Positions 1 through 7,579 of a DNA stretch of 64,000 nucleotides are shown here, one piece after another. Within the stretch, counting starts at the first letter, position 1. The number at the start of each line of letters is the position of its first letter. The position numbers and the translations under genes are program-made. Origin of the DNA: Ruegeria haliotis (GTDB lineage Bacteria; Pseudomonadota; Alphaproteobacteria; Rhodobacterales; Rhodobacteraceae); contig NZ_JABXWT010000009.1 of NCBI RefSeq assembly GCF_013377785.1, positions 1-64,000 of the forward strand, in the 5' to 3' direction. Under the pieces are notes generated by a model. That model searched no databases. It saw nothing but the letters and a program-made list of their open reading frames with translations, and was not told where the DNA came from.

Positions 1-77
1 AAAACGGCCTGCGTTTCGCCATCCGTGAAGGCGGTCGCACCGTCGGCGCCGGCGTCGTGTCGAAAATCGTCGAGTAA
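1..77 (+). CDS. tuf: Elongation factor Tu, C-terminal end (partial)
   Basis: The first 77 bases carry the last 24 codons of EF-Tu in frame 3 and end at TAA (75-77). The C-terminal motif FAIREGGRTVGAGVVSKI is the near-invariant end of EF-Tu domain III. The gene enters from the left edge, so only its end can be judged. EF-Tu delivers aminoacyl-tRNA to the ribosome. Downstream I see neither rpsJ nor tRNA-Trp/secE, the usual neighbours of the two tuf copies in this group, but a glycosyltransferase-like gene starting 13 bases later. Confidence 0.95.
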   Translation, partial: NGLRFAIREGGRTVGAGVVSKIVE

Positions 78-90
78 CTCTTTGAGTTCA

Positions 91-981
91 ATGATACAGA
101 AAACCCAACAACGGCTTGCGGTTTTCTTCAATGTCGAGCCTGGACCTCTAGAGGTCCAGGCTCATTTATTAGTGAATTCGCTACAGCTGTATTGCAAGGA
201 TGACTGTACCTTGCATGCGCATTGCCGGCACGATCGTATCAATAGGCTTCAGCCAGAAACGATCTCTCTGCTGCAGGCAAATGACGTTGAGCTTCTATCG
301 ATCAGCAATCCGTTTCATGACGGCTATCCGGCTGGAAACAAGATCGCTGGCGCTGCTTTGGAACGAGAGGCCCAGTTTTCAGTGTTTCTGGATACTGATA
401 GCTTCCTGATCCGTGAAACGTCCTTTCTGGACATTGCAGAACCGGGGAAGATCTGTCTTTGCCCTGAAACGCGCAACGCCTGGACAAACCGGCCCAGGGT
501 CTGGCGGCGAGTCTATGCGCAGTTTGGTTTGCCCAAGCCCACACCCGATCTTCAATTGTTGCTGGGGGATCTGTCCCATCCGTTTTTCAATGCCGGAATG
601 GTCCTGTTTCCGTCAGGTGACTTTGGCAAACTCTGGCTGGATACAGCCCTGAACATTGATGAAATGGAAGGGATTCACGGGCGTCGCCCTTGGTTGGATC
701 AGATTTCGCTTCCTGTTGCAGTTGCGCGCCTCGGTGATGGAGCGCTGAAGATTGTTGACCGGGCATGGAATGACACGCCCGACATCCCGAATGAAGATAC
801 GCGACTGTTGCACTATCACCGCCCAAGGCGGCTACGCGTGCGGGGGAAAATGCACTTGGCAGATGTCGTGTTCAAGGCAAGCGATTCAGCGTTTGCAAGC
901 TATGCAGACGTGATTGCGTTCTACTCGGGCAAAGACGTCGTGGCAGACGCCAAGGCGCTTAATTTCAAGGATGATGCCTAA
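91..981 (+). CDS. Glycosyltransferase-like protein
   Basis: A 296-residue protein when read from the ATG at 91. An upstream ATG at 25 lies inside tuf and is unlikely. The opening (FFNVEPGPLEVQAHLLV) followed by an NK..AL segment and an aspartate-rich stretch (FLDTDSFL, about residue 120) resembles GT-A-fold nucleotide-sugar transferases in which a DxD motif binds the metal and sugar nucleotide. No signal peptide or membrane segment is visible. There is no good Shine-Dalgarno sequence before 91, and the gene begins only 13 bases after tuf, so read-through from tuf is possible. A perfect 28-nt palindrome lies inside its first codons (136-163). The acceptor and product are unknown. The family call is from motif resemblance only. 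Confidence 0.7.
   Translation: MIQKTQQRLAVFFNVEPGPLEVQAHLLVNSLQLYCKDDCTLHAHCRHDRINRLQPETISLLQANDVELLSISNPFHDGYPAGNKIAGAALEREAQFSVFLDTDSFLIRETSFLDIAEPGKICLCPETRNAWTNRPRVWRRVYAQFGLPKPTPDLQLLLGDLSHPFFNAGMVLFPSGDFGKLWLDTALNIDEMEGIHGRRPWLDQISLPVAVARLGDGALKIVDRAWNDTPDIPNEDTRLLHYHRPRRLRVRGKMHLADVVFKASDSAFASYADVIAFYSGKDVVADAKALNFKDDA
136..163. repeat. Perfect 28-nt palindrome, possible tuf terminator inside a CDS
   Basis: The 14-nt arm GAGCCTGGACCTCT is followed directly by its exact reverse complement, and then by a T-rich run (ATTTATT, 164-170). It lies 58 bases after the tuf stop, where a Rho-independent terminator could sit, but inside codons of the next gene whose protein there (EPGPLEVQA) looks genuinely conserved. 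RNA would fold into a strong hairpin with a small or no loop. It may terminate or attenuate tuf transcription, or control the following gene. Function is inferred. Confidence 0.55.
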
Positions 982-999
982 GCGCCCAAAGGCGCGCAT

Positions 1000-1689
1000 T
1001 CAGGTCAAGGCTGACTTGGCCGCCGCGCGAACGGCGCGAATATTTTCCCCATAGATACTGGGGTTTTCGACCGACCCGCCTTTGAACACAGCCGATCCGG
1101 CCACCAGCACATCTGCCCCCGCTGCGGCAACAAGTGGTGCGGTTTTTGGGTCAACTCCGCCATCGATCTCGATATGGACCGGGCGGTCGCCGATCATCTG
1201 GCGTAGGCGACGAATCTTGTTTGTCATGTCGATGAATTTTTGCCCGCCAAAGCCCGGGTTCACGGTCATGACGCACACCAGATCCGTCAGGTCCAGCAAC
1301 TGCTCGACGGTCTCGGCGGGGGTGCCGGGGTTCAGGGCGACACCCGCCTTCATACCAGCGGCACGGATTGCCTGAAGCGTTCGGTGGGTATGGGGCCCTG
1401 CCTCGACATGTGCAGTCAGGATGTCGGCGCCCGCGTCCGCATAGGCTTGAATGTACGGATCGACCGGGGTGATCATCAGGTGGACGTCCATGATCGTCTT
1501 GACATGCGGTCGGAAGGCTTTGACCGCTGGCGGTCCAAACGTCAGGTTGGGAACGAAATGCCCGTCCATAACATCGACATGGACCCAGTCAGCGCCCTGC
1601 GCTTCGATGGCTTGTATCTCTTGCCCGAAATTGGCGAAATCTGCGGACAGGATCGACGGGGCGATCTTGATGGTACGGTCAAAGCTCAT
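1000..1689 (-). CDS. rpe: Ribulose-phosphate 3-epimerase
   Basis: A 229-residue cytosolic TIM-barrel enzyme that interconverts ribulose 5-phosphate and xylulose 5-phosphate in the pentose phosphate and Calvin pathways. Visible family signatures are [11 protein letters not shown] near the N-terminus, [17 protein letters not shown] with the catalytic Asp and metal-binding His, DVHLMI, and [13 protein letters not shown] for phosphate binding. The length matches the family. It is transcribed toward the glycosyltransferase-like gene, ending 18 bases from it. Upstream lies the decayed phosphonate locus, so it appears to be a single-gene unit. Confidence 0.96.
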   Translation of the reverse strand: MSFDRTIKIAPSILSADFANFGQEIQAIEAQGADWVHVDVMDGHFVPNLTFGPPAVKAFRPHVKTIMDVHLMITPVDPYIQAYADAGADILTAHVEAGPHTHRTLQAIRAAGMKAGVALNPGTPAETVEQLLDLTDLVCVMTVNPGFGGQKFIDMTNKIRRLRQMIGDRPVHIEIDGGVDPKTAPLVAAAGADVLVAGSAVFKGGSVENPSIYGENIRAVRAAAKSALT

Positions 1690-1789
1690 TGCGGCCTCGT
1701 GTCAGCTGATGTGTTGGGCTCGCGTATACCTGCGCTATGTGTCGAAGGGTAGCCCCTGTACACGCCTTTCATGGTGGACCCCATCGGAA

Positions 1790-2387
1790 AGCGTCACCGT
1801 TGCCGTGTATACTGTGACGCTGGTTGTGGCCAAGCTCTGCAGGATTGGGATCATCGGCGGTCAGGTACGGGCAAACCGCCCCTTTTTACTCTACGGGCAA
1901 TCAATCCCCTGACGGAGTCCAATGCTGGTCGTATTCTGTTCAAAACCCGTGACATGGCGCAACTGAAAGGTCGTGACAAACGTGCCTGGCAGGCGGAATG
2001 CACGGTGATTTTTCAGCAGTACAGCCTGATGCCACGCATGGATGTCATGCCGAATGTCCTGCACGGCACGCTAAACCGCGACTCGACACTGGCGACCATG
2101 CTCAACATCCTCCTGATGGATGAGGTTCACTGCGCCATCGACATCTTTGTTCGTCTGGAAATTTCCGAACGCGCGCTGTTTCAGAACCCCAGGATCATTA
2201 TGGCGGATGAGCCTATTGCCCTACTGGGCCGGATGAACGCGCAAATGGTGATGTAGGCACTGTGTCGAATCCAAGAAGAGGATAGCGCACTGTATTCGAC
2301 GGCCTGCCCGAGCAGCCGATCACCGATGTTGCCCGCGAGATCCATGGTGCTGATGCCGAACTTTTCGGAAAAGGCGATATCGGCTGA
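1790..2387 (+). pseudogene. phnC: Remnant of phosphonate ABC transporter ATPase
   Basis: Fragments of PhnC are spread over all three forward frames. An N-terminal piece ending IGIIG is in one frame. RSGTGK (damaged Walker A), [29 protein letters not shown] and [16 protein letters not shown] are in the next. [17 protein letters not shown] (Walker B region) then runs into a stop at 2254-2256. VFDGLPEQPITDVAREIHGAD, matching the PhnC C-terminus, follows in another frame and ends at 2385-2387. The ABC signature segment between the Q-loop half and Walker B is deleted. An intact PhnC would be about 270 residues, so this is a clear pseudogene with frameshifts, stops and a deletion. It is followed by phnE remnants, as in a normal phnCDE order. 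Confidence 0.85.
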
Positions 2388-2668
2388 GATCGAGACGCTC
2401 GACGCCACCCAAAATACCATGAGTGCTTCTACGGGGTCGCCGCAGATGTAGCGATAGCATTCGAGCCAATTACCCACGACGCCTACGAGATCATCGTCAA
2501 AGCCCGCAAGCTGAAGTCCAACTATGGCTGCATACCAAATAATCGGGGCCGGTGACAAACCGGACCTCTTTCAGCCCTCAGGAGCATTCCATGACAGAAC
2601 TGATCGCAGGGTTCCAAAGCGTCAGCCACATCCGGAGCGACTACACTACAATGATACGGCACAAGCGA
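2388..2668 (+). other. Unassigned decayed stretch between phnC and phnE remnants
   Basis: No intact gene is visible. In the position where phnD (phosphonate-binding protein) normally lies there is only a short in-frame piece reading FEPITHDAYEIIVKARKLKS near 2458-2520, flanked by stops in all frames. It may be the last trace of phnD, which would require a large deletion, but I cannot confirm this by eye. Confidence 0.35.
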
Positions 2669-2893
2669 CTCTACGGCGGTGCCCTTCTGATCCTGCAACG
2701 GTTCGAAATCAACATCCGTGTTTCGGCCATTCTTGGGTTCATCGGAGCAGGTGGTCTGGGTTATGAGCTGCGCAATTCGATGTCTTGGGGGCAAGGGCGT
2801 TACAACCAGGTCACGCGATCTTTTTCACTTCTGTTCGTCACTATTATCGTTGTTGAGCAACTCTCGGACCACTTGCGTGATCGCTTGCCTTAA
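2669..2893 (+). pseudogene. phnE: Remnant of phosphonate ABC permease (C-terminal part)
   Basis: The frame ending at TAA 2891-2893 contains RFEINIRVSAILGFIGAGGLG, the conserved periplasmic/EAA-loop region of PhnE-type permeases, followed by ELRNSMSWGQG and the last membrane segment LLFVTIIVVEQLSDHLRDRL. Only about 70 of the usual 260-290 residues are present, and no start or upstream membrane segments can be read, so the gene is 5'-truncated. A good Shine-Dalgarno sequence (AAGGAG) and the ATG of the second permease remnant follow 23 bases later, which preserves the original operon spacing. Confidence 0.8.
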
Positions 2894-2916
2894 GGCACCG
2901 AAAAAGGAGTGCCGGC

Positions 2917-3315
2917 ATGAGCACATTTGCAACTGACCTGCCGACCGATGAGCAGAAGACCCAGGCCGATCGATTGTTCAGCGGCAAAATGCTGACAACT
3001 TTCACCCTACCTGTGCTGGTGGTTATCTATCTCGCCTTTGTGTTCTTGGTCTTTGACATAGCGGGCCTGGCCGTACACACCGGCAAAATGCTGATTTCCG
3101 ACCGCTACGGCTATGGGACCCGAGTGGAACGCGATAACCGCAACGGTGACATTTTGGGCGTTGCGTGCCGAAGCGTTTCTGGAAAACCGCGAGTGACGTT
3201 CGCGGGTATGACGGGGATGCTCTCGTGCCCGCAGATGCATCGGCTGCGCTATGCCCAACCGGATGCGGCCTCCGTCAGGAGGTCGAAGACGGGCGGGAGC
3301 ATCGGCGATTTCTAG
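2917..3315 (+). pseudogene. phnE: Remnant of second phosphonate permease (N-terminal part)
   Basis: The frame starts with a normal ribosome site (AAGGAG, ATG 2917) and a plausible permease N-terminus with one membrane segment (FTLPVLVVIYLAFVFLVFDI), then GYGTRVERDNRNGD, which is typical of the long periplasmic loop of the second PhnE of this group. After about residue 85 the sequence loses resemblance, probably through a frameshift, and the frame ends at 132 residues against about 420 for a full copy. All membrane-spanning core segments are missing. It ends 4 bases inside the convergent phnF gene, so a deletion has placed phnF directly against it. Confidence 0.75.
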
Positions 3316-4022
3316 TCCTCGTTCAGGGTCAGGGTCACCCGCTCTCCTGCAAAAACGGTTCTGCCATATTCGATCGGGTTGCCATCAGGGTCGGCGTTGA
3401 TGCCGACGGAAAAAAGAACCGGGGCGCCTTCGGTCAATTGTAAGTGCAGAGCTTGCGTCGCGGTCGCGGCACGCGCTGTAAGACGGGTGGAGACGCGAGC
3501 ATAATCCGCAATGCCGCAACTTCGCAGGGCCTTGGTGACGGATTGCGTCTCGGTCAGAGCGTGCGGCATATCGGGAAACTGTTTAGCTGGGAAAACGCTT
3601 TGAAACAGAGCGATGGGCTGTCCATCGGCCAGGGACAGACCATCGTAGACATGAACAGGATCGCCAGGTTCCAGACCTAGTGCCTTTGCTTCTGCCTCGT
3701 CCGCTATGCGGCTAGTGAGGGCCAGGATTTTCTTGCCGGGTATCCTGCCACTGGCAGAGATGTTCTTGTGATACCGCACGCGCTTGCCAATCGGATAATC
3801 CGTTGGACGGGCCGCGACAAACACGCCTGCCCCGCGCCGAGCATGGACGAGGTCCTGTTCCGCCATGTCGGATAGCGCCCGGCGCACAGTGTGGCGATTG
3901 ACTCCGTGTGTCGCCGCCAGTTGCGCCTCGGTCGGCAGGCGGTCACCTGTCTGATACCGACCTTCAGTGATGTCAGACGTCAGGCTGAGGGCGATGCTTT
4001 TCCAGATCGGGGTTTTACTCAT
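3312..4022 (-). CDS. phnF: PhnF, GntR-family regulator of phosphonate genes
   Basis: A 236-residue repressor-type protein with an N-terminal winged-helix domain (recognition region GVNRHTVRRALSDMAEQ, about residues 38-56) and a C-terminal UTRA ligand-binding domain of the HutC/FarR subgroup. PhnF proteins repress C-P lyase operons. It lies head-to-head with the decayed phnG-H segment, with about 100 bases between them, which is the usual arrangement. The reading frame is intact although most of its expected target genes are broken. A candidate operator is seen at 4080-4098. Its ligand and present target are unknown. Confidence 0.85.
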   Translation of the reverse strand: MSKTPIWKSIALSLTSDITEGRYQTGDRLPTEAQLAATHGVNRHTVRRALSDMAEQDLVHARRGAGVFVAARPTDYPIGKRVRYHKNISASGRIPGKKILALTSRIADEAEAKALGLEPGDPVHVYDGLSLADGQPIALFQSVFPAKQFPDMPHALTETQSVTKALRSCGIADYARVSTRLTARAATATQALHLQLTEGAPVLFSVGINADPDGNPIEYGRTVFAGERVTLTLNED

Positions 4023-4079
4023 GTCATCAAATCTTCACAGCGCAACGGATTGCGCGTCACTCTCTCGCATGATATTATT

Positions 4080-4098
4080 TGTCTAGTTGTATAGTACA
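4080..4098. promoter_or_regulatory. Candidate PhnF operator
   Basis: In the gap between phnF and the phnG remnant the sequence TGTCTAG..TATAGTACA forms an imperfect inverted repeat of the TGT...ACA type bound by HutC-subgroup GntR proteins. It is centred about 65 bases upstream of the phnF start. The surrounding bases are AT-richer than the coding regions. The assignment is from form and position only. Confidence 0.35.
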
Positions 4099-4136
4099 TG
4101 TGGACAACCCGGCCAAGAGGTTTTGATGACGGCACA

Positions 4137-4349
4137 GTCGGTCACGGTTAAGTACAGGGGCGGTCCAGACCAAAAGTCGAAGCAGCTGCGTTGATTGATG
4201 CGCTGACGCAGACTGCGGAGGTGGACACAGTACGCTCAAAGGGCTTGGATCCAATAAAACGACTGATGCAGGCAGCCAAGACAGCTCGTGCAGCCAGGGC
4301 GGCGGCCACCAAGGTCGAATTCTTTACCATGGTTCGGGGAGAGGATTGA
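4137..4349 (+). pseudogene. phnG: Remnant of C-P lyase subunit PhnG
   Basis: Read in the frame from 4137, the sequence gives VGHG, an in-frame stop, then VQGR and AAALIDALTQT, and finishes with AAATKVEFFTMVRGED, the characteristic PhnG C-terminus, stopping at 4347-4349. About 70 of the usual 150 codons remain. The N-terminal half is missing and an internal TAA at 4149-4151 interrupts the frame. The stop overlaps the ATG of the next frame (ATGA), as in a functional phnGH operon. PhnG is part of the PhnGHIJ core complex, so the pathway cannot run with this copy. Confidence 0.82.
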
Positions 4350-4663
4350 TGAACGCACAGATGCAGTTTTCGGGTGGTTACCAAAACGCACCGTTAGACG
4401 CCGCACATGCGTTTCGCGCGGCGATGGCCGGGACGGCACGTCCGGGTGAAATCCGCGCATTGACTGACAGCGATCCATCAGCGCCCTTGTCTGTCGCGGT
4501 GGGTACCTTGTTGTTGACGTTGAAGGTGGTTGCCGAGCCGCAGCGGATGACCATCGCACGCAGCGCGGCGATGGTCGGGATATTCCACGATGATGAAACC
4601 CACAGGCGGGTATGCGACCGCGAAGTTGATGTCTCGGAATTTACCCTTGGAACAGCCGCATGA
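4349..4663 (+). pseudogene. phnH-phnL deletion fusion
   Basis: This 104-residue open frame is chimeric. Residues 1 to about 55 (SGGYQNAPLDAAHAFRAAM, ARPGEIRAL, APLSVAVGTLLLTL) match the N-terminus of PhnH. From about residue 60 on (SAAMVGIFHDDETHRRVCD, then REVDVSEFT) it matches the C-terminus of PhnL, whose family ends with a GIFHD motif. The simplest reading is one deletion with endpoints in phnH and phnL that removed the rest of phnH, all of phnI, phnJ and phnK, and most of phnL. The frame stayed open by chance. It overlaps the phnN start by four bases. It is not expected to have C-P lyase activity. Confidence 0.8.
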
Positions 4664-5223
4664 GCATGGCTCCTGTCATAGCGGTTGTTGGCCCCTCGGG
4701 TGTTGGCAAAGACAGTGTGATTGCGGCATTGGTTGCGCGCGCGCCTGGGATTCACCGGGTTCGAAGGGTGATCACCCGACCCAAAGGTGAGGAGGGCGAA
4801 GACTTTGAAAGGGTCTGTGTTGACGCGTTCTTGAAGATGGAGCGGGACGGGGCCTTCGCGTTGAGCTGGCCTGCGCACGGGTTACTCTATGGTGTGCCGA
4901 ACGGAATTGCGCAGCAAAGGCAGGTAGCTGATGCCGTTCTGGTCAACCTGTCCCGTGCCGTACTGTTGCGGGCGCAGGACGTGTTTGGTGGACTGATCGT
5001 GATTTCACTGACGGCGCGAGCAGACGTTTTGGAGCGGCGCCTGTCCGCGCGTGGGCGTGAAAGTGAAGGCGAGCAGGCACGGCGTCTGGATCGAGCCAAG
5101 GCGCCCTTGCCGGATGGGTTGAACCGAGTCATCGAAATCGACAACTCAGGGCCGCTGAATGATACGATTGATGAAATTCTAAGCCGTTTTCAGCCAGAGA
5201 GGAAAAAGCGGTGGATCAGGTGA
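4660..5223 (+). CDS. phnN: Ribose 1,5-bisphosphate phosphokinase PhnN
   Basis: A 187-residue P-loop kinase that phosphorylates ribose 1,5-bisphosphate to PRPP, the salvage step after C-P lyase. Walker A is GPSGVGKDS at residues 11-19, and the guanylate-kinase-like fold continues with RRVITRP and a C-terminal lid region. Length and motifs are normal. Its ATG overlaps the end of the phnH-phnL fusion frame. Its 3' end overlaps the convergent DUF1045 gene by 34 bases. It is intact although the C-P lyase that would supply its substrate is missing, so it may be a late survivor of the decay or feed PRPP from another source. Confidence 0.88.
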   Translation: MSMAPVIAVVGPSGVGKDSVIAALVARAPGIHRVRRVITRPKGEEGEDFERVCVDAFLKMERDGAFALSWPAHGLLYGVPNGIAQQRQVADAVLVNLSRAVLLRAQDVFGGLIVISLTARADVLERRLSARGRESEGEQARRLDRAKAPLPDGLNRVIEIDNSGPLNDTIDEILSRFQPERKKRWIR

Positions 5224-5873
5224 AATCGCCCGTCTTCATCCTCGCCCACCAAGGTCAGATCGCTGATCTGAAGCGGCGCAGGCAGAAGGGGACCAAGCCG
5301 GGTTTCCAGTACAGAATGCACCTTGGCCAATGTGGGTTTGCTCAGTTTGCCGCTGAGCGTGATGTGAAAACGAAACAGACCATTTACGTAGGGATAGCCC
5401 CATTGCACCAGATTGGCGTCCTGTTCCGGGGTCAGGCCCGCCGCACGACGACGGACCAGTTCCGCTGCGGATGTGGGCGCGCGGAAGGTATCCAACTCCT
5501 GAACACAGGCAGTAGCCAGCGCGTTCAGGTCATCCGTGTTGCCCAGCGGCAGCAATGCCAGAAAACGACCCAGACGCGCGACCTGCAAACCATCCAGCGT
5601 AACCGGCGCTCGGACTGCCGCAAGCGATGCGCAGGCGTCCTGCAGCGCGCCGAAAGACTGCCCGTCACGCAATCGAAACGGTGGTTTCATCGTCGCGTGC
5701 AGCCCGTATTTGCGCGGCACCTCGGTTACGGTCGCGACATCGATGCCATCAAGGGCCGGATGTGTGACCTCAGACCCTGTGTCCATGTCCCATCCCAGCC
5801 AGCTGGTTGCAAATTTCGTCCATTCCGCTTCGGCGGGTGGCGCAAAATAAATCGCATATCGCGTGAATGTCAC
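5190..5873 (-). CDS. DUF1045 phosphonate-associated protein
   Basis: A 227-residue protein when started at the GTG at 5871-5873, which is preceded by a strong AGGAGG five bases away. An upstream ATG at 5909 has no such site. The N-terminus FTRYAIYFAPP and the internal YGLHATMKPPFRL and FHITLSGKL segments are typical of DUF1045, a 2H-phosphoesterase-like family with paired HxT motifs found in phn operons. The 2H fold suggests action on a cyclic phosphate, which fits the 5-phosphoribosyl 1,2-cyclic phosphate made by C-P lyase, but that is inference. It is divergent from phnM with 52 bases between them. Confidence 0.85.
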   Translation of the reverse strand: MTFTRYAIYFAPPAEAEWTKFATSWLGWDMDTGSEVTHPALDGIDVATVTEVPRKYGLHATMKPPFRLRDGQSFGALQDACASLAAVRAPVTLDGLQVARLGRFLALLPLGNTDDLNALATACVQELDTFRAPTSAAELVRRRAAGLTPEQDANLVQWGYPYVNGLFRFHITLSGKLSKPTLAKVHSVLETRLGPLLPAPLQISDLTLVGEDEDGRFHLIHRFFLSG

Positions 5874-5925
5874 ATTGGCCTCCTGTACGTGGCCTTCCCT
5901 TTGCCTCAAACCATGTGAAGATCAG

Positions 5926-7068
5926 ATGACAGATGAAATGATCCTTGCCAATGCTACGCTTGTACTGCCCGGCGAAACTGTCCGCGGGAGTATTCGGATT
6001 GAGGGTGAGAGCATTGCCGAGATTAACACAGGTGCTTCTGTCCCGGCGGGTGCAATTGATTGCGAGGGCAACTATGTCAGCCCCGGCCTTGTTGAATTGC
6101 ACACGGATAATCTGGAACGCCACATTCAGCCGCGTCCAAATGTGCACTGGCCCCATGCCGCTGCGATCCTTGCCCATGACGCGGAACTGGCCGGTACCGG
6201 TATCACCACCGTGTTTGATGCCATGCGTGTCGGATCGATCCCGTCCGGCGCGGCGCGGTATGGAAAATATGCACGCGGCTTGTCGCGGGACCTGTGGCAG
6301 CTTCGCGAACAGGATGCACTGAAAATCAGCCATTTTCTGCATCTGCGGGCCGAGGTCTGTTCAGAGACCTTGATTGATGAGCTGGATGAATTTGACCCTG
6401 AGGACCGGGTTGGGTTGGTGTCGATCATGGATCACACGCCTGGGCAGCGTCAGTTTCGTGATATGGCAAAGTTTGAAGCCTATTTGAAAGGTAAGTACGC
6501 CATGGACGATGACACGTTCCTACAGCATGTCGCTCAACTGAAGGCGCTGCGGGATCGTAACGGCGAGTTGCACGAGATCGAAACGGTCAAAGCCGCACAC
6601 CGCCTCGGCGCCGTGTTGGCCAGCCATGACGACACGACCGAGGATCAGGTGCGCATTTCGGCTGGTCACGGCATCCGTCTTGCCGAGTTTCCGACCACTG
6701 TCGAGGCAGCGTACGCCTGTCACGATTATGGGATCAAGGTGATGATGGGTGCTCCGAACATGATCCGGGGCGGGTCGCACTCGGGCAATGTTGCGGCGCG
6801 GGAACTGGCCGAGCGTGGCCATCTGGACATTATGTCGTCGGATTATGTGCCGTCGGCACTATTGCTGTCAGCCGCAATGCTGGGTGAGATGTGGGGCGAC
6901 ATCGCGCGTGGACTGCAAACTGTGACACTGACCCCTGCGCAGGCTGCGGGATTGAGGGATCGGGGTGAATTGCGTGCAGGCGCACGCGCCGATTTGATTC
7001 GGTTTCGCATGCGCGCAGGCATACCCGCGCTGAATGCTGTCTGGTCCCGGGGGCGGCGTGTCGCTTGA
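5926..7068 (+). CDS. phnM: PhnM, ribose 1-methylphosphonate 5-triphosphate diphosphatase
   Basis: A 380-residue amidohydrolase-superfamily enzyme which in the C-P lyase pathway releases pyrophosphate from alpha-D-ribose 1-methylphosphonate 5-triphosphate. The start is set at ATG 5926 (MTDEMILANATL); the frame runs 21 codons farther upstream into the divergent gene. The metal-site segment GLVELHTDNLERHIQPRP, the SIMDHTPGQRQF segment, ASHDDTT and the DIMSSDYVPSALL region are all present. Length is normal. Substrate should be lacking because PhnGHIJ are gone, so its retention is unexplained. Confidence 0.9.
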   Translation: MTDEMILANATLVLPGETVRGSIRIEGESIAEINTGASVPAGAIDCEGNYVSPGLVELHTDNLERHIQPRPNVHWPHAAAILAHDAELAGTGITTVFDAMRVGSIPSGAARYGKYARGLSRDLWQLREQDALKISHFLHLRAEVCSETLIDELDEFDPEDRVGLVSIMDHTPGQRQFRDMAKFEAYLKGKYAMDDDTFLQHVAQLKALRDRNGELHEIETVKAAHRLGAVLASHDDTTEDQVRISAGHGIRLAEFPTTVEAAYACHDYGIKVMMGAPNMIRGGSHSGNVAARELAERGHLDIMSSDYVPSALLLSAAMLGEMWGDIARGLQTVTLTPAQAAGLRDRGELRAGARADLIRFRMRAGIPALNAVWSRGRRVA

Positions 7069-7088
7069 CGCAATTCAGGAAATTCGGA

Positions 7089-7565
7089 TTAGGCGAGGTA
7101 GAACAAATAGCGATCCGGGGCGATAGTCTCGGGACCTTCGATCTGGTCGAACCCCTTCAAGGGCTGGCCAGAGATCAGCAGGCCGCCGGGCTGCATTACC
7201 CGCGCAATCATCGGGCTGAGACGAGCAGCCTCGGCCACGTCTTCGTCCTTGATGCCGCGCCCGAAATCGTAATGCGCCATCGCGATCTTGTGGCCAGTGT
7301 CGGCCAGTTTTTGCAGCATCGGTTCGGCCTCACCCTGTAGGAAGTCCTTGGGCGGGGGCGTGCTGTTGGGATGGCACTGCAGAACCCGGTCCATTACCCA
7401 GATCCGACGGTTGGGCAGAATTTCCCTCAGGTGGTCATACGTGCGACCATTGCCCAGACCCATGTCCAGAATGTCACCGTCACTGTCGCCAATCCGGGCC
7501 ACGGCCCAGTTCAATCCGTCGCGCTGAGCGGTCAGGCGGCGTAGCATGGAATCCAGTCGGCTCAT
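7089..7565 (-). CDS. Small class I SAM-dependent methyltransferase-like protein
   Basis: A 158-residue protein with the SAM-binding motif I region DGDILDMGLGNGRTYDHL (about residues 30-48), followed by an acidic-strand position and a strand ending PGGLLISG. It is the last gene of the seven-gene glycan operon, 14 bases after the deacetylase-like gene. It resembles the product of the gene at 23889-24386, with shared LGNGRTY and STPP motifs, so the two are paralogues in one window. Substrate is unknown; a sugar or glycolipid is suggested by the operon only. Confidence 0.75.
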   Translation of the reverse strand: MSRLDSMLRRLTAQRDGLNWAVARIGDSDGDILDMGLGNGRTYDHLREILPNRRIWVMDRVLQCHPNSTPPPKDFLQGEAEPMLQKLADTGHKIAMAHYDFGRGIKDEDVAEAARLSPMIARVMQPGGLLISGQPLKGFDQIEGPETIAPDRYLFYLA

Positions 7566-7579
7566 TGGGAACTCTCTTT

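Noticed and set aside
1240..1752. 170-codon plus-strand frame over rpe
   Set aside because: Antisense to a textbook epimerase gene with all motifs; shadow frame.
2181..2558. 125-codon minus-strand open frame in the decayed phn region
   Set aside because: Antisense to identifiable PhnC remnants and without family resemblance.
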